Assembly (NCBI RefSeq): GCF_050947875.1
Contig: NC_134570.1
Location: 209,589,750 to 209,653,749, forward strand
Direction of reading: 5' to 3'
Origin: Dermacentor variabilis
Lineage: Eukaryota; Arthropoda; Arachnida; Ixodida; Ixodidae
DNA length: 64,000 nucleotides
Below are positions 31,061-40,434 of this stretch, in pieces (the first letter of the stretch is position 1; each line of letters opens with the position of its first letter). The notes beneath the pieces are model-generated. The model saw only the letters and a program-made list of their open reading frames with translations. It ran no database searches and was not told the origin of the DNA. The translations under genes were made by a program, and so were the position numbers.

Positions 31061-32776
31061 CTAGGGGCAACGACTTAAACCGTCGGCATTGCCGTTAAGC
31101 TTACCCTTCTTGTACCGAATATCGAAGGTGTACTGTTTAAGAGCCAAGCTCCAGCGCAAAAGACGACCGTTTTTCGTAGACATGGACTGCAGCCATGTGA
31201 GGGGACAGTGGTCAGTCTCTATGGTGAATCTTGAGCCAGCGATATAGCAAGCTAGTTTCTGTACTGCCCAAACTACGCAGGCGCATTCCTTTTCTGATGC
31301 ACTGTATGCTTCCTCCCGAACTGAAAGCTTTCTACTGGCGTACAGTACAGGGTGTTCGTTCTCGTCATCTTTCTTTTGACAGAGAACCACCCCCATACCC
31401 CTGTCACTGGCATCACACTGAAGAATGAATGGCTTAGAATAGTCGGGCGCGTTCAACACTGGCTGACTCCTTAGTGCGTTCTTCAGCATACTAAAAGCCT
31501 TTTCTTTTGCGTCATCCCACTTTACCGTTTGTGGTTCTGTTTTTCTGAGAGCATCCGTTAAAGGACTCGCAATCTCGGAATACTGCGGAATATATCTTTG
31601 GTAATAACCCGCCAAGCTAAGGAATGATCTGATGTCCCGCTTGGTGCGTGGTTGCGGGAAGTTGTCTATCGCGGTCAGTTTAACCTCGGAAGGCCGACGA
31701 TGGCCTTGCCCTATTACATGACCTAGATAAGCTACCTCCGCGCGCCCTAATTGGCATTTGGGAGCCTTAACAGTTAAGTTGGCCTCCCGTAGCCGACACA
31801 ACACGGTTCGCAGGTGTTGCATATGGTCCGCCCGTGATGAAGAAAAGATAGCTATGTCATCGAGATAGGGAAGTGCAGAGTCCTCCATTCCTCGTAGCAC
31901 CTGGTCCATAAGGCTAGAGAAGCAATATAGCGCATTCTTCAATCCAAAACTCAGGACTTTCGGACGAAAGGTTCCCATCGGGGAAATAAATGCTGCAAGC
32001 CTGCTTGCCCTCTCGGTCAACGGAACCTGCCAATACCCTCTGACTAAATCAAGCGCAGAAATGAAGTTAGCACTGGTCACTTTCTCAAGCCTTTGCTCGA
32101 TGTGCGGTATTGGATAAGTCTGGTCCTTCGTGATTAAATTGAGCCTGCGGTAGTCGATACATGGCCGCGGCTCTTTTCCTGGGACCTCAACCAAGATAAG
32201 AGGCGAGGTATAATCACTCTCTCCTGGCTCGATTACCCCTAGCTTTAACATCTTGATTATTTCAGCGGTCATGACTTCACGTTGACGAGGCGAAACGCGA
32301 TAAGCTTTCGAACGAACTGGGTCCGACGAGGTAAACTCGATGTCGTGAACGATCGCAGTTGTCCTGCCCGGTGTGTCTGAAAATACGTCTTTAAATTCAA
32401 ACACGAGTTCCCTCAGTTCGGCCCTCTGATTGGGATTCAACTCCGCCTGTTCTACTAACTTATCAATGGTCTCGTCAATGTCTTTTGTCTCCGTCACTGC
32501 TGGTAACTCTGGAAAGTCGACAAGCATTTCCTCACATTGGTTATTCAAAGATGGTTTCACGATCATTCGCTGTTCCCCAACTTCAGAGCGTCGCGTGCGA
32601 GCCGTCCTGTCATAGTAATGCTCAGCATTGTTTTGTGCTCTACGTATTTCCTGCTCGGCAATCATTGTGGCAGGGCTTACGTTTAACAACTTTCTCCTAC
32701 ATTCTGCCTCTCGCGACATTTCAGGCTCCGTCGCTTTCCTGTTTTTTTTTATTAGCTGGCGTACTTTCCGCCTCAT
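31061..32776 (-). CDS. Element B RT-RNase H frame with a remnant of integrase
   Basis: This is a 571-codon frame. Residues 44-80 match the extreme end of the element A integrase region (AEHYYDRTARTRR for A's AKVYYDRTARARR). The zinc-binding domain, DDE core and GPY module are all absent. RT follows, with SKAYRVSPRQ, CIDYRRLN, ALDLVRGYWQV and YLDD at residues 304-307. RNase H has LQCDASDRGMG, SEKECACVVW and ETDHCPL, and the frame ends DGLSRCP. RT and RNase H look intact, unlike the gag frames. The ATG at 32776 is probably not the natural start, since the protein was originally made from gag onwards. The coding capacity remains but mobility would need integrase from elsewhere. Confidence 0.8.
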   Translation of the reverse strand: MRRKVRQLIKKNRKATEPEMSREAECRRKLLNVSPATMIAEQEIRRAQNNAEHYYDRTARTRRSEVGEQRMIVKPSLNNQCEEMLVDFPELPAVTETKDIDETIDKLVEQAELNPNQRAELRELVFEFKDVFSDTPGRTTAIVHDIEFTSSDPVRSKAYRVSPRQREVMTAEIIKMLKLGVIEPGESDYTSPLILVEVPGKEPRPCIDYRRLNLITKDQTYPIPHIEQRLEKVTSANFISALDLVRGYWQVPLTERASRLAAFISPMGTFRPKVLSFGLKNALYCFSSLMDQVLRGMEDSALPYLDDIAIFSSSRADHMQHLRTVLCRLREANLTVKAPKCQLGRAEVAYLGHVIGQGHRRPSEVKLTAIDNFPQPRTKRDIRSFLSLAGYYQRYIPQYSEIASPLTDALRKTEPQTVKWDDAKEKAFSMLKNALRSQPVLNAPDYSKPFILQCDASDRGMGVVLCQKKDDENEHPVLYASRKLSVREEAYSASEKECACVVWAVQKLACYIAGSRFTIETDHCPLTWLQSMSTKNGRLLRWSLALKQYTFDIRYKKGKLNGNADGLSRCP

Positions 32777-33269
32777 CCCCTATAGGGCTATCCTGTTCAG
32801 TACTAGTTGACCAATAAGCTGTCAAACCGGTTTCTTTCACCACTGGACTTTCATCCACTGCTTTAGCCGCGAGCTCCTTTGCCTTGGAACGAGTTAGGGA
32901 TTGCACTGTTCCCTCACTAAACCCGATTCCCTTGCGTCGTAGCAAATCCTCTGATTTGTTAGAAAACAAATACGGATACTGCGGCGGAAGATGTGCCGAG
33001 ACGGCGGCTTCAGTGTCCAGTACTCCGAAAGGGCCTTCAATACAAATTTTGGCCACCGGGAGACAAACACTGGAGGCCTCTACGGCTTGCCTTATCGAAG
33101 CACATTCCCCCGTGAACTGGCCTGCCTCTACGTACGACGGATGCACTACGTCCATTGTGGCTGCCGAGTCGCGAAGCACTCTACACGGTTTGCCATTTAC
33201 CACGAGGTCTCGAATGTACTCTTCGAGCAAGTTCAGATTCTCTGCGTTACTTCTTAGTGACATCAACAC
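32721..33269 (-). pseudogene. Element B protease-like region
   Basis: 182 codons matching element A residues about 378-520. The active-site block is RVLRDSAATMDVVHPSYVE (DSA in place of the usual DTG/DSG), then CLPVAKICIEGPFG and PPQYPYLFSN. It then runs into a lysine-rich stretch where the integrase deletion begins. It overlaps the RT frame by a frame change. Confidence 0.75.
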
Positions 33270-33507
33270 TAGTTTGGGGATTTCTGCATCCCACGGAGAT
33301 ATGCCCCGTTTGCCGGCAGTTGTAGCAAACTACTGGTTTCTTGGCCTCGAAAGCCTTTTTCTTTTGCTTTTCTGCCCTCTGTTCGGGTGACTCCTTTTCT
33401 CCTTCGCTGACCTCGTCACTACTTTTCCCTGAATCTGATCTTTCCTTTGTTTTATACCGGCTCGACTTTGACCATTGTTTTGCCTTGGCGGGTCTGCATT
33501 TATTCAT
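33247..33507 (-). pseudogene. Element B gag, zinc-knuckle part
   Basis: A basic linker followed by VCYNCRQTGHISVGC, a CCHC knuckle equivalent to element A residues 346-359. A frameshift separates it from the capsid frame (33592-34095) and another from the protease frame. Confidence 0.75.
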
Positions 33508-33591
33508 CCCCTCCTTAGGAGCTTCGCTGCCTTCGTCCGCACAGGCGAGTTACGTACTCCTCAGCGAGATCGGCCGCTCTCGAAACAGTGT

Positions 33592-34095
33592 CTACGCCTC
33601 GCCTATCCTAAACCAATACTTGATGTTTACTGGCAGCCGGCGGTAGGACTGTTCTAAGGCAATGCAATGCATTGTCTTTTCGGCATCGCCGAGTGCACCC
33701 TCTTCTCTGAGCCATTCCTTCAGGTTTACCTCCAAGGTGTATGCAAAATCTGAATATGACTCACTTTTGGTTTTCTCGACTTCCCTGAACTTTCGCCGGA
33801 AAGCTTCAGCTGATAGTCTATACTTTTTAAGCAGATTTGCTTTGACTTCATCGAAGTCCTCTGCTTCTTCTTTCGCCATGCTGGCGATAATATCAGCTAC
33901 CTCACGTGGCAGTAACGTAAGCAAGCGTTGTGGCCACGTGTTTCTCGCGAATTTTGCCTTCTCACATGTGCGCTCAAACTGCACCAGAAAGAGACCTATG
34001 TCCCCTCCTACTGCGTAGGGTGCCATCAAGTCTGTCATTCTGCGCTCGCTTTCATGTGCCTCTGTGCTAGGTCTTTCGCTATTTTGTGCTTTCAA
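33592..34095 (-). pseudogene. Element B gag, capsid part
   Basis: 167 codons equivalent to element A residues 100-260: RMTDLMAPYAVGGDIGLFLV, TWPQRLLTLLPREVAD, LLKKYRLSAEAFRRKFRE and LEQSYRRLPVNIKYW. This is the SCAN-related capsid fold of Gmr1-like elements. It ends in a frameshift near 33600. Confidence 0.8.
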
Positions 34096-34098
34096 GAG

Positions 34099-34311
34099 CT
34101 AAATCTCTAGGCGCGTCATTTCGAGGTCGCGCTCACCTTTTTCCTCTCTTTCTTTAATGCCCTCTAGGCATTCCGTCAGTTCCTCGTCGTCTGCCCCGGT
34201 TGCTTCGATTGCCTCAATGATCTCCGGCTTTCTCTTTGATTCGGCAATTTGGAGGCCCAACTCTTTGGCCAAGCTCAACAATTCCGGCTTCTTTAGTGCC
34301 TTCAAGTTCAT
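34099..34311 (-). pseudogene. Element B gag, N-terminal helical module
   Basis: 70 codons beginning MNLKALKKPELLSLAKELGL, matching the SAP/Rho-N-like start of element A gag, then an acidic/coiled-coil stretch. An in-frame TAG separates it from the capsid frame that starts four bases on. The ATG context GGCAGCCATG is shared with element A. Confidence 0.8.
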
Positions 34312-34590
34312 GGCTGCCCTTAGTGCTGCTAAACCTTCACTCTATACAACCTTGACGTACTCAAACTTCCGTTAACGGATTAAAGAAAAATCACTGCTAT
34401 GTACTTTCCAAAAAATACGTAAAAGCCAAGTGATATCTCAGTGAAGAAAAGCCGTGCACTCACCATATGCAGCCATGATCCAGACACCTTCCTTCCGAGC
34501 GTTGTTGCCAAGACGGAGAGGCTACGATCTCGTAGTTGTCGTCCAAGTTGGGGTCTCCAGGATTCCGTATCCCACCGCTGCCAGCCAGTT
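34312..34590 (-). promoter_or_regulatory. Element B leader with splice-donor-like site and primer site
   Basis: The donor-like GGTGAGTGC is at 34457-34464 on the minus strand. The primer site is at 34572-34590, reading AACTGGCTGGCAGCGGTGG directly inside the LTR. Its TGGCAGCGGTGGGA fits the 3' end of tRNA-Leu, with a spacer base before the TGG that would pair with CCA. Both sites have counterparts in element A. Confidence 0.5.
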
Positions 34591-35280
34591 TGTTGCGTAC
34601 TCCAGGGTAGCGTACCGTACTGCTGCCGAGAAGTAGCGGCGCCTGCCTATCGAAGCTCGACCGACATTACTTATTGGGTAGCGTGGCGTTGTCGGCGGGC
34701 TGCAGGCATCCTGCAGATCATGGCGACCAAGCAGCGGCGAGACGATTTGCTAGTGAGAAACTTGCAATGTTTATTCAAAGGTTGTTGAAAGAAAATAAGC
34801 AAAGCATGAAGTAAGAAGTCTCAAGTATGAAGTATCAAGTCTGAAGTCTCAAAGTACATTTCGGAGCCCCTTAAATAGGCTCTCTACAAGTGTGGACGGG
34901 AGCTTGTTTCCGTCGAATGACACGTGACAGGCACGGAGAGAGGGCCCCCGTGGGCTCCGGCTCAGGCAGGGGTGAAGGGGATGAGGTAAGCACACACGAT
35001 GCCACGACCATGAGAGGCGACGGGGACGAGGTCGCTCGTGGGCTCCGGCTCAGGGGTAGGGTGAATGACCTCTCCGGTGCCGTGGGGTCCGGCCAAGAGA
35101 AGGTAAGGGGATGAGGTAAGCACACACGAAGCCACGACCATGAGAGGCGACGGGGATGAGGTAAGCACACACGATGCCACGACCATGAGAGGCGACGGAG
35201 ATGAGGTCGCTCGTGGGCTCCGGCTCAGGAGGTATGGTGAATGACCTCTCGCCACGTGGTGTCAGACGCCAACCCTAACA
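34591..35280 (-). repeat. Element B 5' LTR (690 bp, expanded form)
   Basis: Shares its first ~375 bp and last ~60 bp with 28862-29288 but has an extra ~263 bp in between (about 34964-35226). The extra block is built from a ~44-bp unit (GAGGTAAGCACACACGATGC...CATGAGAGGCGACG) present about three times, with partial duplication of LTR sequence (GTCGCTCGTGGGCTCCGGCTCAGG). In element sense this lies in U3. Confidence 0.85.
34964..35226. repeat. Minisatellite expansion in the element B 5' LTR
   Basis: Three copies of a ~44-bp unit start near 34981, 35113 and 35157. The last two are adjacent and the first is separated by a duplicated piece of LTR. The block is absent from the 3' LTR of the same element, so it arose after, or differently from, the template switch that makes LTRs identical. 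Confidence 0.75.
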
Positions 35281-36400
35281 AGGGGTGGATGATGTCGTCA
35301 CGCAGCATTTCGTCGACTTGTTCTCTTATAGCTTCACGTTCCCGCGGCGAAACTCGGTAAGGGCTCTGGCGGAGTGGCCGAGCGCACTCCTCGGTGATTA
35401 TGCGATGCTTGGCGACTGGTGTTTGTGGAATCCTCGATGACGTCGAAATGCAGCCTTTGTATGGTCGGAGCAGACTTCTGAGCTGTTGTTGCTTAATCAT
35501 AGGGAGATTTTGATTAATGTCGTAGCCTGGTTCGGGAACCATGGTCGTCGGGGTAGATGCGGTGGAATCCGAGAGGACAAACGCATTACTTGTTTCCAGA
35601 ATTTCCTCGATGTGCGCGATCGTCGTGCCCTTGTTGATGTGCTTGAACTCCTGGCTGAAGTTTGTCAGCAACACTTCAGTTTTCCCTCCATGCAGTCGAG
35701 CGAACCCTCTTGCGGCGCAAATTTCACGGTCTAGCAGTAGACGTTGGTCGCCTTTAATGACGCCTTCTACGCCAGCGGGTTTTTCGGTGCCGACCGAAAT
35801 AACAATGCTGGAGCGAGGCGGGATGCTTACTTGATCTTCGAGCACACTCAAGGCGTGGTGACTACGAGGGCTCTCCGGCAGTATCGCTTTATCTTCCGAC
35901 AGCGTTATTGACTTCGACTTGAGGTCGATGATTGCGCCGTGTTGGTACAGGAAGTCCATACCGAGAATGACGTCTCGTGAACACTGTTGGAGGATAACGA
36001 AGGTGGCAGGGTAAGTCCGGTCATGAATACTTATTCTTGCCGTGCACGTTCCAGTCGGCGTTCTGAGGTGTCCTCCAGCGGTCCGAATTTGAGGGCCTCC
36101 CCATGCGGTCTTAACTTTATTCAACTGGGCGGCGATGTGTCCACTCATGACGGAGTAATCAGCCCCTGCGTCCAATAAGGTGGTAACTGCGCGGCCGTCG
36201 AGAAGCACGTCGAGGTCGGTGGTTCTTTGTCTGGCGTTGCAGTCAGGCCTTGGCGCCGGGTCACGGCTGCGTCGTGTTGAACTGCAGCTGGAACGTCGCG
36301 TCGTCAGATCGTCTTTCGTAGTCGTATTCTTTGCTTCCAGAGTTCGTCGGGACGGCGACGTCTCGTTTGTATGTCGTAGAGATGATCTCATCGTCGTCAT
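35281..36400 (-). pseudogene. Element C protease and beginning of RT
   Basis: Retropepsin with LLDAGADYSVMSG (residue A in place of T/S in the D-T/S-G motif) and the second half VILGMDFL. It is followed by a spacer and the RT entry region (HRIITEECARPLRQSPYRVSPRE...REQVDEMLRDDII). The real reading ends at 35281. The last codons of the open frame to 35225 are element B LTR sequence read through by chance. The DAG motif may be a damaging change. Confidence 0.8.
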
Positions 36401-36465
36401 CGTCGGCGGCGGAGGATCTTCGTCAGTTCGACGAACAGCAACCGCACCTCCATCCGTTGCTGCTT

Positions 36466-36990
36466 TTAGTTTTCCGGATTAGAGCTCGCAGAGCGGCCCC
36501 GGTCTGGGCCGGTGCATGGTTGGTGCTGCGGCGACAGGTAGCGGCCTCTTGACGGCGAACGGGACGGTCGTCGAGGGCTCCACTGAGTGACAGCCAGGTA
36601 GTCGGCGATATCGCGAGGTCGTTCGCCAGTCTGTGGCCGTGGCGCGTTAACGGCAAACCCTCGGAGTCCCATCTCCCGGTATGGACATCGGCGGTAGATG
36701 TGCCCGGCTTCTCCGCAGTGATAGCAAAGCGAGCGGTGGTCCGGGGCGCGCCAAACGTCAGTTTTCTTTGGAACGCCGCGTGAGGTGACGGCTTGGCGTG
36801 CTGGCGGCGGAGGTGGCGGTGGACGACGGAACTGTGTCGTCACTGGGCCCTGCCGTTGGCGTGGAGGTGGAACGTGACGGCGGGCTACAGCGGCGTAAGT
36901 GATTGCTTGCGGCTGAGGCTGTGGCGATTCAGTGCGTACTCCGAGTTGTTGCTGGAGCTCCTCACGTACGGCGTCGGCAATCGAAGCCAC
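36466..36990 (-). pseudogene. Element C gag, nucleocapsid part
   Basis: Proline/arginine-rich with one CCHC knuckle, LCYHCGEAGHIYRRCP, which packages element RNA. It is in the same frame as 37003-37824 and separated from it only by a TAA at 37003-37005. The Q-rich context suggests CAA changed to TAA. The frame opens with GTG here, so this is a continuation and not a separate gene. Confidence 0.8.
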
Positions 36991-37002
36991 TTGAGGCTGT
37001 GA

Positions 37003-37824
37003 TTAAGGCAACAACTTCTGTAGTTCCTCCCGCACGACCACTCGGATAGTCTCGCGCAGGTCGTCGGTGGCCAGTGATGCAACTCCGGCGTAGTTTGTCG
37101 AGTTCGTGCGGCCGTTGAATTGCCGGTTCCGCATTTCCAGTGTCTGCTCGATGTTAGTCGCCTCGTGAAGGAACTCGTCGACGGTCTTCGGTGGGCTTCG
37201 AACCATTCCGGCGAAAAGTTCCTCTTTTACACCACGCATCATTAGGCGGACTTTCTTCTGCTCGGACATTTCCGGGTCGGCGTAGCGGAATAGGCGGCTC
37301 ATTTCTTCTGTAAAGATCGCTGTTGTTTCATTAGGTAGCTGCACCCGGGTTTCTAACAGCGCTTGGGTTTGTTCTCGGCGTACAACGCTTGCGAATGTCT
37401 GCAAGAAGCCGCTTCGGAACAGCTCCCAGGTCGTTACGGTGTCTTCTCGGTTCTCAAACCACGTACTGGCGGCGTCTTCCAATGCGAAGACATGTCGCAG
37501 TTTGTCGTCGCTGTTCCAGTTGTTCAAAGCAGTGACCCTCTCGTATGTCTCAGGCCAGCTTTCCGGGTCCTCGAACGTTGAACCGCGGAACGTCGGAGGC
37601 TCCCTGGGCTGCTGCAGCACGATGGGGGACGCTGGGGCTGCCATTGCTGTGGACTTGGTGGCGATCCTCCTGGTCGTGTCAGGCAAAAGTCCGTGCTCCG
37701 GGGGCAGTCCTTGCAGCCTGCGGCTACCTCGCTCGTTCATGGCGACGTTGGTGTTCTCTTTGCGGTCCGCGCTTGGATCACGGCTTGTCGGGGCGTCCGG
37801 TACATGAACGAAAAGAACCTTCAC
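37003..37824 (-). pseudogene. Element C gag, capsid part
   Basis: 273 codons typical of Ty3 gag: FRGSTFEDPESWPETYERV, WFENREDTVTTWELFRSGFL and VRLMMRGVKEELFAGMV. The likely true start is internal, at the ATG of MNERGSRRLQG, since the first codons are the leader next to the LTR. A related gag is in the insertion at 51443-52635. It is inactivated by the nonsense codon at its end. Confidence 0.82.
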
Positions 37825-37828
37825 CAGA

Positions 37829-38241
37829 TGTCACGTGGTGGTGCTGTTGAAGAACACAGTAGCAATACTGAGAAAGACAGAACATTTATTGGGCGAACCT
37901 GTGCCCACAAAACAGGCTACACTTATAGCGCAACGATAGCGGCGAACACTGTCGGCGATCGTCGAAAATCTGATCAGCCGGTCGAGCGCGTCGGCTTTTA
38001 TACAGAAGTCGTCGAATGTTCCATACTAATCGCTTGGACCAGCGTGCCTTCCACAAAGTTCTGCACCATTCGCGCCACGCGATGAAATCAGATAACATAA
38101 GGTTCGGCGACAACAGACAGCGGATAGAAGCATCGATAACTTTCTAGGAACTTCGGATGCATGGAGGCGCGCTTCGCGCTGTGCGTTAACATTTGTTAGG
38201 CGGCGAAATGCGTCCCCCGATAAAGACAAGTACACGTGTCA
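37829..38241 (-). repeat. Element C 5' LTR
   Basis: 413 bp, TGTCAC...GTGTCA. Directly inside it the sense strand reads TCTGGTGAAGGTTC, a likely primer site starting at TGG (37826 downwards). The insertion at 51443-52635 has a related TTTCTGGTGGAGGTGC. The tRNA is not identified. Confidence 0.87.
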
Positions 38242-38620
38242 ATATTAAGTCCTCTACGGATCCTGATGATGTGCTTAATATCGTTAGCAGATAATGGAGC
38301 CATTTTACTTTGTCTAACAATGCTTCTTCTGACTGTAGAAGCTTTGCCATTGCTTGCCTGCGATGGTGGTGTCCCCGTAGTTGTAGTATCCTTTGTTAAA
38401 CACGCTCCCTTGCTGATCCTACTGGCCCTGGGCGCAATGATTTTCCTGCGGGCGATCTCGTTGTACTCCTCGGCGTCGATGTCTTCTCCTTTGATGGCGT
38501 ATCTCATGTCGGCGGAGTGGGCGAGCGCACCCGGCTCGTCGCCGGAACGCTAGATGTGGCTCGTCTCCTGGTTAGGCCTGCCGCCGTGGCCGTACTCGTC
38601 GTTAGGAATAACAAAAAGGG
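38242..38620 (-). pseudogene. I-type LINE ORF1, N-terminal part
   Basis: The minus-strand frame 38553-38242 reads EEYNEIARRKI and PLSANDIKHIIRIRRGLN, ending at the element C LTR. The PLxxxDIKxIIRxRxGLN block is typical of the beginning of I-clade ORF1 in ticks. Its continuation starts at 25559 on the other side of element C. A stop upstream and no clear ATG show decay. Confidence 0.65.
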
Positions 38621-39556
38621 CCGTAAATTGGTCGAAAAGTCACAATGTCCACTCGTAGCCAGGAACTTCACGGATCAGGCGATCACATGAGAAGGCACCA
38701 ATTCACAATATTTCTGTGCGAAAGGTAACGAAAACTCGGGAGGCAAAGTGAATGCATCCTACCCCTCCGGCTTCTTCTTCTTCTTCTTCACTTCCCCCTG
38801 CCCGTGACCACACCGAAAATTGGGTGCTCGCTGGCCAAAAAGCTTCCCGCTTTATGAATATGCAGATTTAGCGCTGTTCCAAACCCTTTTTAGCAGCAGA
38901 TCTCCATCCACAGAAGCTTACATATATTCGTCTCCTCACGCAAGTTTGTAAGTACATCCTGTGTGTTAGGTTAGGAACGTGTATGTACAAATAAAATAGT
39001 TCTGTGTTAGTAACTGTTCCAGAATTGTGTTCGTATGTTACGCAATGAATTGATTACCTCAGAACATCCTCTAACACGTTCTGTTTCGAGAATACTTTAC
39101 TGAAAAATTTAGGTACCCTTATCCTAGTGAGAAATTAGAAATATGTACGCTATAGTGCTAAAAGCATTTTCATTGCAACTTTTCTTCATGGGCTTCATTT
39201 TCACATTTACTACTGCTTTAAGCAATAAATGTTTGCGTTGAATTATTTTCGGGGACCCGCAATATGATTTTTGTGCACCTTGTATAATAAAGAAATGATT
39301 TTGTAGAAGTTCATTCTTTAGCAATTTCTACATTCCTGTTCCCTTTCATCTAGTTACGTGGATGTCCGTCGGGTGACTGGACAAACAAAACCAATAACAT
39401 GAGTCTCCACTACATAGCCGACACATGACACTCAGCCACGGTGTCCGTTAATAAGTCGCACTATTAAAGAAACTGGCCCTAACCTAAATGTATATGTAAC
39501 TGTAATAAAACTTTACTGCGTCCGTTACCGCACTATTAAATATGCCAAAATTGCAT
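38621..39556. other. I-type LINE 5' part and unassigned sequence
   Basis: Bases 38621 to about 38830 may be the 5' UTR of the I-type LINE, including a (CTT) run at 38772-38790. From there to the Kunitz exon nothing is recognised. It may include the 3' UTR and flank of the Kunitz gene, but I could not place a polyadenylation signal. Confidence 0.4.
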
Positions 39557-39768
39557 TTACCGGCAGTCATCTGTGCATTGCTCAATAGAATCGAAGTTAT
39601 TTTTATTTCCCCCGCATCCTTTATAGTCTAATAAATCACATCGGTCGGTGGCTGTGTTGTAGAAGTAACTTCTTCTACGACAAGTTGCATTCCCGTTATT
39701 TTCATAACATATCCAAGCTTTCCTGTTGTTTCTTTCTCCCGAAGCGCATTTAGGTCGCGCTACATTTC
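39557..39768 (-). CDS. Kunitz/BPTI-domain exon (partial gene)
   Basis: Secreted serine-protease inhibitor domain, the likely host gene piece of this window. On the minus strand an acceptor (TTTTACCTTTGCAG) ends at 39769. The exon then reads to a TAA at 39557-39559, about 69 codons. Cysteine spacing after one extra upstream Cys is C-x8-C-x13-C-x7-C-x12-C-x3-C, with the signatures SYFYN and YKGCGGNKNNF. This is the Kunitz pattern with the second spacing 13 instead of 15. The P1 position, after the second Kunitz Cys, is Arg, which suggests a trypsin-like target. CGGTAAAT at the end could instead be a splice donor. Signal-peptide exons were not found. The exon entry is phase 1, usual for Kunitz exons. 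Confidence 0.75.
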
Positions 39769-39829
39769 CTGCAAAGGTAAAATGAGAGAACTCGGGCATT
39801 TTATAACACTTGATCAATTTTTTTCAATG

Positions 39830-40434
39830 TTTATTAATTTACGAATATTTGTGTTTGTTTCTATTGCGGTATTTTATTCGTCTTATTCTGCTTTATTATT
39901 ATCATTCCCACATGCACTGTGGTTCCCCCTGCTGCCACCATAACATGGGTTTTAGGACTTAGTCAAGCTGCTGACGCCGCTTTTTTCATCAATACCTGTC
40001 CATATTCAAATGTATGTTGTATATGGGAAATAAAGCACTTACATACTTACTTATTAAGAAATTTAAATATTCGTACTATTTATTTACATAGGTAGTAAAT
40101 CTGCATAGATACAAAAGTCGAAGAATTCACAAATTCGAGATATAAGATAATCAAAGTTTTTAAACGAAGGTACAGACCAACTCCAATGCATAAGATTATA
40201 GCGACGAAATTACTTCTGTGGAGATGCGCCTGCAGAACATTCAGAAGTGCAAGCCTATGACATTGTACGCATCGCGCAGCCGACTGGGCATACCACAACG
40301 GACTTCCCGCAAGGCCAGACAAAACTCCCGGTATAATCGTTCGTTTCAGCCGTCAAAGAGAGAGAGAAATCAGGTACGCTAAACGTAAGAGGCTAAAGGA
40401 CGTCAGGAGTCATGCTTAAATCCTATAAAATATA
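39830..40434. other. No gene recognised
   Basis: AT-rich, probably the intron or 5' flank of the Kunitz gene. It includes an AATAAAGCACTTACATACTTACTTA string near 40030 that resembles a LINE or SINE tail. The 80-codon minus frame at 40080-40322 has no motif I know. Confidence 0.4.

Larger units (their letters stand above)
28862..35280 (-). mobile_element. Element B: Gmr1-like element lacking integrase
   Basis: 6419 bp on the minus strand with LTRs at 28862-29288 and 34591-35280. Gag and the protease region are in four broken frames (34311-32721) and the RT-RNase H frame (31061-32776) is intact. The integrase core is missing. The flanks ACGG (28858-28861) and AGGG (35281-35284) look like a 4-bp duplication with one change and lie inside the RT of element C. 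Its 3' UTR carries a SINE with a MITE inside. Residue order and motifs match element A closely but the LTR sequences are unrelated in length and most sequence, so this is a separate family. Confidence 0.88.
25560..38241 (-). mobile_element. Element C: conventional Ty3/gypsy element, disrupted by nested insertions
   Basis: Minus-strand element with 418-bp and 413-bp LTRs (25560-25977 and 37829-38241). In element order it has gag (37824-36466), protease and the start of RT (36400-35281), element B inserted (35280-28862), the rest of RT and RNase H (28861-27100, with an RTE fragment inside), and integrase (27140-26200). This is the usual RT-before-integrase order. Flanks ACAT and ATAT look like a 4-bp duplication with one change. 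It sits inside the ORF1 of the I-type LINE. Without inserts it is about 5.9 kb. Several stops and frameshifts make it dead. Confidence 0.88.

Noticed and set aside
35225..35281. C-terminal extension of the element C protease/RT frame
   Set aside because: These codons lie in the element B LTR and are read-through from the insertion, not part of the protein.
40080..40322. Upstream exon of the Kunitz gene
   Set aside because: No signal-peptide pattern with a following donor site could be defined; the frame has no cysteine pattern matching a Kunitz domain.
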